From positions 1-31,862 of the forward strand of contig NW_003152933.1 in assembly GCF_000003605.2 (NCBI RefSeq): DNA of 31,862 bases. The letters run 5' to 3'. Under the pieces are notes generated by a model. It did no database searches. It saw only the letters and a list, made by a program, of their open reading frames with translations, and was not told the DNA's origin. Origin of the DNA: Saccoglossus kowalevskii (Eukaryota; Hemichordata; Enteropneusta; Harrimaniidae). Shown one piece after another: positions 22,050 to 31,862 of the stretch. A program made the position numbers and the translations under genes. How positions within the stretch are numbered: position 1 is the first letter of the stretch; the number at the start of each line of letters is the position of its first letter.

Positions 22050-22996
22050 ACTTAGGTCATATATACAAATACATCTACCAACTTTGCAAAAACTTTGTAC
22101 AACTTTGCATTCACTTTGAACTACTTTGCACGGTGTGCTAACAGCTTAAAACCCACTACGTGCCGACGGCATGAACAACTTGTTCTTGAAAATTAGAAGG
22201 AATTAAAACACTTTTCATTAATTAAAATAGTTACACAAATTCTACGATTTTTCACTATAAATGATTGACATCACTGTAAAAAAGAATGCAGGATCGTTGT
22301 TTTATATGTTTTATAGGTGTGTGATGAAACAAACAAAATAAATTCAAGAAGTCGTTTATTCAGGGAGTCTCCCATGCAAGTGCTAACCACGCCCGATTGC
22401 GCTTTATTTTAAACATTCGTCGGTGACCTAACCACAAAGCAGCATGGATTATTTGAAATTAAGCCGAATTGGCGGCTATTTCATGTTTTTGGATGTTTTA
22501 AAATCGATATCGCTGGCACAGGTACATTCTAGAATTGACCTATGACCTCTACAAGCTTGGAGTAACACTACGGTAATTTAACAGCTTTTTTCAGAAATAT
22601 TTATTCATATTTTCGATCTTTTAACTACGGAACTTGTTAATATGATATCAAAGGTAAAAATCACGAATGAAACTACCAACTTTGCAATCGCTTTTTGCAA
22701 CTTTGTATGTAGTTTGTTGTCGATTTTTCAGTTGGCTGTTGTGATATTCTGCTAATTTATGAGGCATTATCAATACATTTACTTAATGTGTTCGAAATTT
22801 AACTGTGGGGTTGTCATGACAATTACTTAGGTTAAATATAAAAGTAACTCCGCCAACATTTCTTTCGTTTTCTCAAACTTTGCACACTTTTTTCTAAACA
22901 TTTTACACTCAGCTCATGTGAACATATATAGGCTGCTTTCAACTAACTATTATTTAATTTGTCGACTTTACAACTGCGCGTTTCTATATGCCAACT
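22050..22996 (+). repeat. Monomer 24 (type B)
   Basis: 947 bp. Twin of monomer 23. It has CTACGGAACTTG near 22626, which loses the ATG, and ATCAAAGGTAAAAATC, which changes the splice-donor-like CAG. Extra bases occur in TTTTTTCAG and CTAAACATTTTAC. Confidence 0.95.
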
Positions 22997-23942
22997 ACTT
23001 AGGTCATATATACAAATACATCTACCAACTTTGCAATAACTTTGTACAACTTTGCATTCACTTTGAACAACTTTGCACGGTGTGTTAACAGCTTAAATCC
23101 CACGACGTGCCGACGGCATGAACAACTTGTCCTTGAAAATTAGAAGGAATTAAAACACTTTTCATTAATTAAAATAGTAACAAAAATTCCACGATTTTTC
23201 ACTATAGATGATTGACATCACTGTAAAAAAGAATGCCGGGTCGTTGTTTTATATATTTTATGGGTGTGTGATGAAACAAAAAAAAATAAATTCAACAGGA
23301 CGTTTATTCAGGGAGTCTCCCATGCAAGTACTAACCACGCCCGATTGCGCATTACTTTAAACATACGTAGATGACCTAACCACAAAGCTGCATGGATTAT
23401 TTGAAATTAAGCCGAATTGGCGGATATTTCATGTTTTTGGATGTTTTAAAATCGACATCGCTGGCACAGGTACATTCTAGAATTGACCTATGACCTCTGC
23501 AAGCTTGGAGTAACACTACGGAAATTTAACAGCATTTTCAGAAATATCTATTCTTATTTTCGAACTTTTAACTATGGGACTTGTTATTATGATATCACAT
23601 GTAAAAATCACGAATGAAACTACCAACTTTGCAATCGCTTTTTGCAACTTTGTATGTAGTTTGTTGTCGATTTTTCAGTTGGCTGTTGTGATATTCTGCT
23701 TATATATGAGGCATTATCGATACATTTACTTAATGTTTTCGAACTTTAACTGCGGGGTTGCCATGGCAATGACTTACGTTAAATATAAAAGCAACTCCGC
23801 CAACATTTCTTTCGTTTTCCCAAACTTTGCACACTTTTTTCTAACATCTTACACTCAGCTAATGAGAACATCTATAGGCTGCTTTCAACTAACTTTTATT
23901 TAATTTGTCGACTTTACAACTGCGCGTTTCTATATGCCAACT
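22997..23942 (+). repeat. Monomer 25 (type B, 109-codon open frame)
   Basis: 946 bp. Near-copy of monomer 9 (CCCACGACGTGCC, GAATGCCGGGTCG, ATACGTAGATGACC, TTGCCATGGCAATG, GACTTACGTTAAA, CATCTTACACTCAGC). Differences seen include CAGGACG, ATCACATGTAAAAATC, and the last 60 bases, where monomer 25 has the common form. Confidence 0.95.
23574..23903 (+). other. 109-codon open frame in monomer 25
   Basis: Identical to the monomer 9 frame except Gln to His at residue 10 (CAG to CAT). The two copies are 15,447 bp apart. This reflects either recent copying of one monomer to the other site or preservation. No known domain is seen. A hydrophobic core suggests a membrane segment if it were ever translated. 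Confidence 0.2.
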
Positions 23943-24876
23943 ACTTAGTTCTTATATACAAATACATCTACCAACTTTGCAATAACTTTGTACAACTTTG
24001 CATTCACTTTGAACAACTTTGCACGGTGTGTTAACAGCTTAAAACCCACTACGTTTCGACGGCATGATCAACTTGTCCTTGAAAATTAGAAGGAATTAAA
24101 ACACTTTTCATTAATTAAAATAGTTACAAAAATTCCACGATTTTTCACTATAAATGATTGACATCACTGTTAAAAAGAATGCAGGATCGTTGTTTTATAT
24201 GTTTTATGGATGTGTGATGAAAAAAGTCAACAGGTCATTTATTCAGGGAGTCTCCCATGCAAGTACTAACCACGCCCGATTGCGCTTTACTTTAAACATT
24301 TGCGATGACCTAACCACAAAGCTGCATGGATTATTTGAAATTACGCCGAATTGGCGGCTATTTCATGTTTTTGGATGTTTTAAAATCGACATCACTGGCA
24401 CAGGTACATTCTAGAATTGACCAATGACCTCTACAAGCTTGGAGTAACACGACGGTAATTTAACAGCTTTTTCAGAAATATTTATTCATATTTTCGAACT
24501 TTTAACTATGGGATTTGTTAATATGATATCACAGGTAAAAATCACGAATGAAACTACCATCTTTGCAATCGCTTTTTGCAACTTTGTCTGTTGTTTGTTG
24601 TCGATTTTTCAGTTGGCTGTTGTGATATTCTGCTAATACATGAGCCATTATCGATACATTTACTTAATGTTTTCGAAATTTAACTGCGGGGTTGTCATAA
24701 CAATGACTTAGGTTAAATATAAAAGCAACTCCGCCAACATTTCTTTCGTTTTCCCAAACTTTGCACACTTTTTTCTAACATTTTTCACTCAGCTAATGAG
24801 AACATCTATAGGCTGCTTTCAACTAACTTTTATTTAATTTGTCTATTTTAAAACTGCGCGTTTCTATATGCCAACT
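23943..24876 (+). repeat. Monomer 26 (type B, 934 bp)
   Basis: Short because the A-tract and flank are deleted (GTGATGAAAAAAGTCAACAG near 24214). This joins two frames into the 24154-24414 open frame by chance. The marker is ACTTAGTTCTTATATAC. The palindromes are degraded (GTTTCGACGGCA, TTGTCATAACAA), and the direct repeat is TGACCAATGACCT. Confidence 0.95.
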
Positions 24877-25818
24877 ACTTAGGTCATATATACAAATACA
24901 TCTACCAACTTTGCAATAACTTTGTACAACTTTGCATTCACTTTGAACAACTTTGCACGGTGTGTTAACAGCTTAAAACCCACGACGTGCCGACGGCATG
25001 AACAACTTGTCCTTGAAAATTAGAAGGAATTAAAACACTTTTCATTAATTAAAATAGTTACAAAAATTCCACGATTTTTCACTATAGATGATTGACATCA
25101 CTGTAAAAAAGAATGCCGGGTCGTTGTTTTATATATTTTATGGGTGTGTGATTAAACAAAAAAAAATAAATTCAACAGGTCGTTTATTCAGGGAGTCTCC
25201 CATGCAAGTACTAACCACGCCCGATTGCGCTTTACTTTAAACATTCGTCGGTGACCTAACCACAAAGCTGCATGGATGATTTGAAATTAAACCGAATTGG
25301 CGGCTATTTCATGTTTTTGGATGTTTTAAAATCGCCATCGCTAGCACAGGTACATTCTTGAATTGACCTATGACCTCTACCAGCTTGGAGTAACACTACG
25401 GAAATTTAACAGCTTTTTCAGAAATATTTATTCATATTTTCGATCTTTTTACTATGGGACTTGTTAATATGATATCACAGGTAAAAATCACGAATGAAAG
25501 TCCCAACTTTGCAATCGCTTTTTGCAACTTTGTATGTAGTTTGTTGTCAATTTTTCAGTTGGCTGTTGTGATATTCTGCTTATATATGAGGCATTATCGA
25601 TACATTTACTTAATGTTTTCGAACTTTAACTGCGGGGTTGTCTAGGCAATGACTTAGGTTAAATATAAAAGCAACTCCGCCAACATTTCTTTCGTTTTCC
25701 CAAACTTTGCTCACTTTTTTCCAACATTATTCAGCTCATGTGAACATCTATAGGCTGCTTTCAACAAACTTTTATTTAATTTGTCGACTTTACAACTGCG
25801 TTTTTCGATATGCCAACT
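24877..25818 (+). repeat. Monomer 27 (type B, mosaic)
   Basis: 942 bp. The head matches monomers 9 and 25 (CCCACGACGTGCC, GAATGCCGGGTCG, TTTATGGGTG). The tail TTTGCTCACTTTTTTCC with a short deletion matches monomer 17. TTGTCTAGGCAATG near 25639 breaks the 12-bp palindrome and gives a premature TAG. Confidence 0.95.
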
Positions 25819-26761
25819 ACTTAGGTCATATATACAAATACATCTACCAACTTTGCAATAACTTTGTACAACTTTGCATTCACTTTGAACAACTTTGCAC
25901 GGTGTGTTAACTGTTCAAAACCCACTACGTGCCGACGGCATGAACAACTTGTCCTTGAAAATTAGAAGGAATTAAAACACTTTGCATTAATTAAAATAGT
26001 TACAAAAATTCTACGATTTTTCACTATAAATGATTGACATCACTGTAAAAAAGAATGCAGGATCGTTGTTTTATATGTTTTATAGATGTGTGATGAAACA
26101 AAAAATAAATTGAACAGGTCGTTTATTCAGGGAGTCTCCCATGCAAGAAATAACCACGCCCGATTGCACTTTACTTTAAACATTCGTCGGTAACCTAACC
26201 ACAAAGCTGCATGGATTATTTGAAATTAAGCCGAATTGGCGGCTATTACATGTTTTTGGATGTTTTAAAATCGATATCGCTGGCACAGGTACATTCTAGA
26301 ATTGACCTATGACCTCTACAAGCTTGGAGTAACACTACGGTAATTTATCAGCTTTTTCAGAAATATTTATTCATATTTTCGAACTTTTAACTATGGGATT
26401 TGTTAATATGATATCACAGGTAAAAATCACGAATGAAACTACCAACTTTGCAATCGTTTTTTGCAACTTTGTATGTAGTTTGTTGTCGATTTTTCAGTTG
26501 GCTGTTGTCATATTCTGCTAATATATGAGGCATTATCGATACATTTACTTAATGTTTTCGAAATTTAACTGCGGGGTTGTCATGACAATGACTTAGGTTA
26601 AATATAAAAGCAACTCCGCCAACATTTCTTTCGTTTTCCCAAACTTTGCACACTTTTTTCTAACATTTTACACTCAGCTCATGTGAACATCTATAGGCTG
26701 CTTTCAACTAACTTTTATTTAATTTGTCGACTTTATAACTGCGCGTTTCTATATGCCAACT
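25819..26761 (+). repeat. Monomer 28 (type C)
   Basis: 943 bp. The head matches monomers 18 and 19 (GTTAACTGTTCAAAAC, AAATTGAACAGG, GCAAGAAATAAC). Because 27 ends like 17 and 28 begins like 18, the 27-28 junction looks like a copy of the 17-18 junction. The lone TGACCT is mutated (GGTAACCTAAC). Confidence 0.95.
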
Positions 26762-27705
26762 ACTTAGGTCATATATACAAATACATCTACCAACTTTGCA
26801 ATAAGTTTGTACAACTTTGCATTCACTTTGAACAACTTCGCACGGTGTGTTAACAGCTTAAAACCCACTAAGTGCCGACGACATGAACAACTTGTACTTG
26901 AAAATTAGAAGGAATTAAAACACTTTTCATTAATTACAATAGTTACAAAAATTCTACGATTTTACACTATAAATGATTGACATCACTGTAAAAAAGAATG
27001 CAGGATCGTTGTTTTATATGTTTTATAGATGTGTGATGAAACAAAAAATAAATTGAACAGGTCGTTTATTCAGGGAGTCTCCCATGCAAGAAATAACCAC
27101 GCCCGATTGCACTTTACTTTAAACATTCGTCGGAATCCTAACCACAAAGCTGCATGGATTATTTGAAATTAAGCCGAATTGGCGGCTATTTAATGTTTTT
27201 GGATGTTTTAAAATCGATATCGCTGGCACAGGTACATTCTAGAATTGACCTATGACCTCTACAAGCCTGGAGTATCACTACGGTAATTTAACAACTTTTT
27301 CAGAAATATTTTTTCATATTTTCGAACTTTTAACTATGGGACTTGTTAATATGATATCACAGGTAAAAATCACGAATTAAACTACCAACTTTGCAATCGT
27401 ATTTCGCAACTTTGTATGTAGTTTGTTGTCGATTTTTCAGAGGGCTGTTGTCATATTCTGCTAACATATGAGGCATTATCGATACATTTACTTAATGTTT
27501 TCGAAATTTAACTGCGGGGTTGTCATGACAATGACTTAGGTTAAATATAAAAGCAACTCCGCCAACATTTCTTTCGTTTTCCCAAAAATTTGCACACTTG
27601 TTTCTAACATTTTACACTCACCTCATGAGAACTTCTATAGGCTGCTTTCAACTAACTTTTATTTAATTTGTCGACTTTACAACTGCGCGTTTCTATATGC
27701 CAACT
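26762..27705 (+). repeat. Monomer 29 (type C middle, type A ends)
   Basis: 944 bp. CTTGTACTTG head with GCAAGAAATAAC in the middle. Private changes include AAGTGCCGACGACATG, which breaks the first palindrome, TCGGAATCCTAAC, CAAGCCTGGAG and TTTTTCAGAGGGC. Confidence 0.95.
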
Positions 27706-28649
27706 ACTTAGGTCATATATACAAATACATCTACCAACTTTGCAATAACTTTGTACAACTTTGCATTCACTTTGAACAACTTTACACGGTGTGTTAACAG
27801 CTTAAAACCCACTACGTGCCGACGGCTTGAACAACTTGTCCTTGAAAATTAGAAGGAATTAAAACACTTTTCATTAATTAAAACAGTTTCTAAAATTCCA
27901 CGATTGTCCACTATAAATGATTGACATCACTGTAAAAAAGAATGCAGGATCGTTGTTTTATATGTTTTATAGATGTGTGATGAAACAAAAAAATAAATTC
28001 AACAGGTCGTTTAATCAGAGATTCTCCCATGCAAGAACTAACCACGACCGATTTCACTTTACTTTAAACATTCGTCGTTGACCTAACCACAAAGCTGCAT
28101 GGATTATTTGAAATTAAGCCGAATTGGCGGCTGTTTTATGTTTTTGGAGGTTTTAAAATTGATATCGCTGGCACAGGTACATTCTAGAATTGACCTATGA
28201 CCTCTACAAGCTTGGAGTAACACTACGGTAATTTAACAGCTTTTTCAGAAATATTTATTCATATTTTCGAACTTTTAACTATGAGATTTGTTAATATGAT
28301 ATCACAGGTAAAAATCACGAATGAAACTACCAACTTTGCAATCGCTTTTTGCAACTTTGTATGTAGTTTGTTGTCGATTTTTCAGTTGGCTGTTGTCATA
28401 TTCTGCTAATATATGAGGCATTATCGATACATTTACTTAATGTTTTCGAAATTTAACTGGGGGGTTGTCATGGCAATGACTTAGGTTAAATATAAAAGCA
28501 ACTCCGCCAACATTTCTTTCGTTTTCCCAAACATTGCACACTTTTTTCTAACATTTTACACTCAGCTCATGTGAACATCTATAGGCTGCTTTCAACTAAC
28601 TTTTATTTAATTTGTCGACTTTACAACTGCGCGTTTCTATATGCCAACT
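27706..28649 (+). repeat. Monomer 30 (type A body, type B-like head)
   Basis: 944 bp. Head CTTGTCCTTG with TTTACACGG and GACGGCTTGAAC. The body matches monomer 7 (ACGACCGATTTCAC, GGAGGTTTTAAAATTG, CTATGAGATTTG) 22 kb away. TTGTCATGGCAATG near 28466 is the half-changed form of the 12-bp palindrome. Confidence 0.95.
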
Positions 28650-29593
28650 ACTTAGGTCATATATACAAATTCATCTACCAACTTTGCAATAACTTTGTAC
28701 AACTTTGCATTCACTTTGAACAACTTCGCACGGTGTGTTAACAGCTTAAAACCCACTACGTGCCGACGGCATGAACAACTTGTACTTGAAAATTAGAAGG
28801 AATTAAAACACTTTTCATTAATTAAAATAGTTACAAAAATTCTAAGATTTTTCACTATAAATGATTGACATCACTGTAAAAAAGAATGCAGGATCGTTGT
28901 TTTATATGTTTTATAGATGTGTGATGAAACAAACAAAATAAATTCAACAAGTCGTTTAATCAGGGAGTCTCCCATGCAAGAAATAACCACGCCCGATTGC
29001 ACTTTACTTTAAACATTCGTCGGTAACCTAACCACAAAGCTGCATGGATTATTTGAAATTAAGCCGAATTGGCGGCTATTACATGTTTTCAGAACTTTTA
29101 AATCGATATCGCTGGCACAAATACCTTCTAGAATTGACCGATGACCTCTACAAGCTTGGAGTAACACTACGGTAATTTAACAGCTTTTTCAGAAATATTT
29201 ATTCATATTTTCGAACTTTTAACTATGGGATTTGTTGATATGATATCACAGGTAAAAATCACGAATGAAACTACCAACTTTGCAATCGCTTTTTGCAACT
29301 TTGTATGTAGTTTGTTGTCGATTTTTCAGTTGGCTGTTGTCACATTCTGCTAATATATGAGGCATTATCGATACATTTACTTAATGTTTTCGAAATTTAA
29401 CTGTGGTGTTGTCATGACAATGACTTAGGTTAAATATAAAAGCAACTCCGCCAACATTTCTTTCGTTTTCTCAAACTTTGCACACTTTTTTCTAACATTT
29501 TACACTCAGCTCATGTGAACATCTATAGGCTGCTTTCAACTAACTTTTATTTAATATGTCGACCACACAACTGCGCGTTTTTATATGCCAACT
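28650..29593 (+). repeat. Monomer 31 (type C, tail like 32-33)
   Basis: 944 bp. The middle is shared with monomer 19 (ATTACATGTTTTCAGAAC, GGCACAAATACCTTC, TTGACCGATGACC). The tail GTTTTCTCAAAC, ATATGTCGACCACACAAC, CGCGTTTTTATATG begins the right-edge subfamily. Confidence 0.95.
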
Positions 29594-30541
29594 ACTTAGG
29601 TCATATATACAAATACATCTACAAACGTTGCAATAACTTTGTACAACTTTGCATTCACTTTGAACAACTTTGCACGGTATGTTAACAGATTAAAACCCAC
29701 TACGTGCCGACGGCATGAACAACTTGTCCTTGGAAATTATTAGGAATTAAAACACTTTTCATTAATTAAAATAGTTACAAGAATTCTACGATTTTTCACT
29801 ATAAATGATTGACATCATTGTAAAAAAGAATGCAGGATCGTTTTTTTTTATATGTTTTATAGATGAGTGATGAAACAAAAAAAATACATTCAACAGGTCG
29901 TTTATTCAGGGAGTCTCCCATGCAATTACTAACCACGCCCGATTGCGCTTTACTTTAAACATTCGTAGATGAGCTAACCACAAAGCCGCATGGCTGATGT
30001 GAAATTAAGAAGAATTTGGCGGCTATTTCATGTTTTTTGGATGTTTTTTAATCGATATCGCTGGCACAGGTACATTCTAGAATTGACCTATGACCTCGAC
30101 AAGCTTGGAGTAACACTACGGAAGTTTAACAGCTTTTTCAGAAATATTTATTCATATTTTCGAACTTTTAACTATGGGACTTGTTAATATGATATCACAG
30201 GTAAAAATCACGAATGAAACTACCAACTTTGCAATCGCTTTTTGCAACTTTATATGTAGTTTGTTGTCAATTTTTCAGTTGGCTGTTGTGATATTCTGCT
30301 AATATATGAGGCATTATCGATACATTTACTTAATGTTTTCGAAATTTAACTGGGGGTTGTCATGACAATGACTTAGGTTAAATATAAAAGCAACTCCACC
30401 AACATTTCTTTCGTTTTCTCAAACTTTGCACACTTTTTTCTAACATTTTTCACTCAGCTCATGTGAACATCTATAGGCTGCTTTCAACTAACTTTTATTT
30501 AATATGTCGACCATACAACTGCGCGTTTTTATATGCCAACT
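29594..30541 (+). repeat. Monomer 32 (type B, right-edge subfamily)
   Basis: 948 bp. Shared with 33 and 34: CTTGGAAATTATTAGG, ACAAGAATTCTACG (an EcoRI site), AATACATTCAACAGG, GCAATTAC and ACATTCGTAGATGA. GCATGGCTGATGTG and CCTCGACAAGC are shared with 33, beyond the end of 34. The T-run near 29841 is expanded. A 65-codon frame at 29990-30187 arises only from local indels. Confidence 0.95.
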
Positions 30542-31486
30542 ACTTAGGTCATATATACAAATACATCTACAAACTTTGCAATAACTTTGTACAACTGTGC
30601 ATTCACTTTGAACAACTTTGCACGGTGTGTTAACAGCTTAAAACCCACTACGTGCCGACGGCATGAACAACTTGTCCTTGGAAATTATTAGGAATTAAAA
30701 CACTTTTCATTAATTAAAATAGTTACAAGAATTCTACGATTTTTCACTATGAATGATTGACATCACTGTAAAAAAGAATGCAGGATCGTTTTTTATATGT
30801 TTTATAGATGAGCGATGAAACAAAAAAAATACATTCAACAGGTCGTTTATTCAGGGAGTCTCCCATGCAATTACAAACCACGCCCGATTGCGCTTGACTT
30901 TAAACATTCGTAGATGACCTAACCACAAAGCCGCATGGCTGATGTGAAATTAAGCCGAATTGGCGGCTATTTCATGTTTTTTGGATGTTTTAAAATCGAT
31001 ATCGCTGGCACAGGTACATTCTAAAATTGACCTATGACCTCGACAAGCTTGGAGTAACACAACGGAAGTTTAACAGCTTTTTCAGAAATATTTATTCATA
31101 TTTTCGAACTTTTAACTATGGGACTTGTTAATATGATATCACAGGTAAAAATCACGAATGAAACTACCAACTTTGCAATCGCTTTTTGCAACTTTGTATG
31201 TAGTTTGTTGTCGATTTTTCAGTTGGCTGTTGTGATATTCTGCTAATATATGAGGCATTATCGATACATTTACTTAATGTTTTCGAAATTTAACTGGGGG
31301 GTTGTCATGACAATGACTTAGGTTAAATATAAAAGCAACTCCGCCAACATTTCTTTCGTTTTCTCAAACTTTGCACACTTTTTTCTAACATTTTACACTC
31401 AGCTCATTTGACCATCTATAGGCTGCTTTCAACTAACTTTTATTTAATATGTCGACCATACAACTGCGCGTTTTTATATGCCAACT
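30542..31486 (+). repeat. Monomer 33 (type B, right-edge subfamily)
   Basis: 945 bp. Closest to the partial monomer 34 (ACTATGAATGATTGAC, GATGAGCGATG, GCAATTACAAACC). This is consistent with very recent tandem duplication at this edge. Confidence 0.95.
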
Positions 31487-31862
31487 ACTTAGGTCATATA
31501 TACAAATACATCTACAAACTTTGCAATAACTTTGTACAACTTTGCATTCACTTTGAACAACTTTGCACGGTGTGTTAACAGCTTAAAACCCACTACGTGC
31601 CGACGGCATGAACAACTTGTCCTTGGAAATTATTAGGAATTAAAACACTTTTCATTAATTAAAATAGTTACAAGAATTCTACGATTTTTCACTATGAATG
31701 ATTGACATCACTGTAAAAAAGAATGCAGGATCGTTTTTTATATGTTTTATAGATGAGCGATGAAACAAAAAAATACATTCAACAGGTCGTTTATTCAGGG
31801 AGTCTCCCATGCAATTACAAACCACGCCCGATTGCGCTTTACTTTAACATTCGTAGATGACC
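31487..31862 (+). repeat. Monomer 34 (partial, cut by window end)
   Basis: 376 bp, ending just inside the ACATTCGTAGATGACC segment. It matches monomer 33 nearly base for base, except a shorter A-run and CTTTAACATTC. The array evidently continues past the window. Confidence 0.95.

Larger units (their letters stand above)
1..31862 (+). repeat. Head-to-tail satellite array, about 943-bp monomer, 33 complete copies plus one partial
   Basis: The marker ACTTAGGTCATATATAC (with small variants) recurs at 1, 943, 1889, 2834, 3778, 4720, 5663, 6607, 7551, 8496, 9441, 10386, 11489, 12432, 13376, 14319, 15256, 16402, 17335, 18277, 19221, 20165, 21108, 22050, 22997, 23943, 24877, 25819, 26762, 27706, 28650, 29594, 30542 and 31487, and everything between markers aligns along its full length. 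All copies share one orientation. Both window ends lie inside monomers, so the array is longer than the window. Such arrays typically form constitutive heterochromatin and evolve by unequal exchange and conversion. No cellular role can be assigned from sequence alone. The strand is arbitrary and the family is not one I recognise by name. Confidence 0.98.

Noticed and set aside
24154-24414. 86-codon open frame in monomer 26
   Set aside because: Produced by a private deletion in the A-tract that joins two frames; monomer 6 has a similar accidental frame at 4931-5125.
1-31862. CRISPR array or bacterial repeat region
   Set aside because: Repeats are contiguous 943-bp units without unique spacers, and there are no bacterial genes or ribosome-binding sites.
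1-31862. rDNA, tRNA or histone-type tandem gene cluster
   Set aside because: No conserved rRNA or tRNA segments are recognisable, and no open frame is shared by all units.
1-31862. Tandem transposon (Helitron, MITE or LTR) origin
   Set aside because: I saw no terminal inverted repeats, long terminal repeats, target-site duplications or transposase and reverse-transcriptase motifs at a consistent monomer position.

Overview
The whole 31.9-kb window is one satellite-DNA array. A single A+T-rich monomer of about 943 bp (roughly two-thirds A+T by spot counts) is repeated head-to-tail in one orientation from the first base to the last. I count 33 complete monomers plus a 376-bp partial at the right edge, using the motif ACTTAGGTCATATATAC as an arbitrary phase marker. 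Monomer lengths are 933-948 bp, except monomer 12 (1103 bp) and monomer 17 (1146 bp), which carry internal partial duplications of 158 and 204 bp. Without those two extras the mean is about 943 bp. No unique sequence, inverted monomer, transposon insertion, RNA gene or credible protein-coding gene interrupts the array, and neither array edge is in the window.

The material is almost certainly eukaryotic heterochromatin (centromeric, pericentromeric, subtelomeric or interstitial satellite), probably from a long-read assembly. CpG dinucleotides are still common, which leans towards an animal without heavy CpG decay in repeats, such as many invertebrates. The taxon cannot be fixed from the sequence.

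The monomers fall into recognisable types. Type A has GCAAGAACTAAC, TTTAATCAGGG and GATTTCAC. Type B has GCAAGTACTAAC, TTTATTCAGGG and GATTGCGC. Type C has GCAAGAAATAAC and a mix of other variants. Their order is BBAAAAAA (1-8), BBAAAAAA (9-16), BCCAAABB (17-24), BBBCCACB (25-32), BB (33-34). The first sixteen suggest an old 8-monomer (about 7.55-kb) higher-order repeat that decays to the right. Superimposed are near-identical distant copies (9/25, 16/21, 17/27 tails, 19/31), local clusters (14-16, 20-21, 23-24, 32-34) and hybrid monomers, as expected from unequal crossing-over and gene conversion.

The monomer has conserved internal structure: a 21-bp sub-repeat tract near the marker, two GC-rich interrupted palindromes, a variable A-tract, a direct repeat of TGACCT with 1-bp spacing (a textbook DR1 nuclear-receptor half-site arrangement), a 12-bp palindrome that occurs in two alternative perfect forms, and a TATAAAAG box. 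One reading frame of about 137 codons is broken only by stop codons that vary between monomers. In monomers 9 and 25 three of the usual stops are gone together, leaving 109-codon open frames. These are the most interesting signals, but any function for them is inference. Two or three monomers carry clusters of single-base deletions that look like residual sequencing or assembly error.
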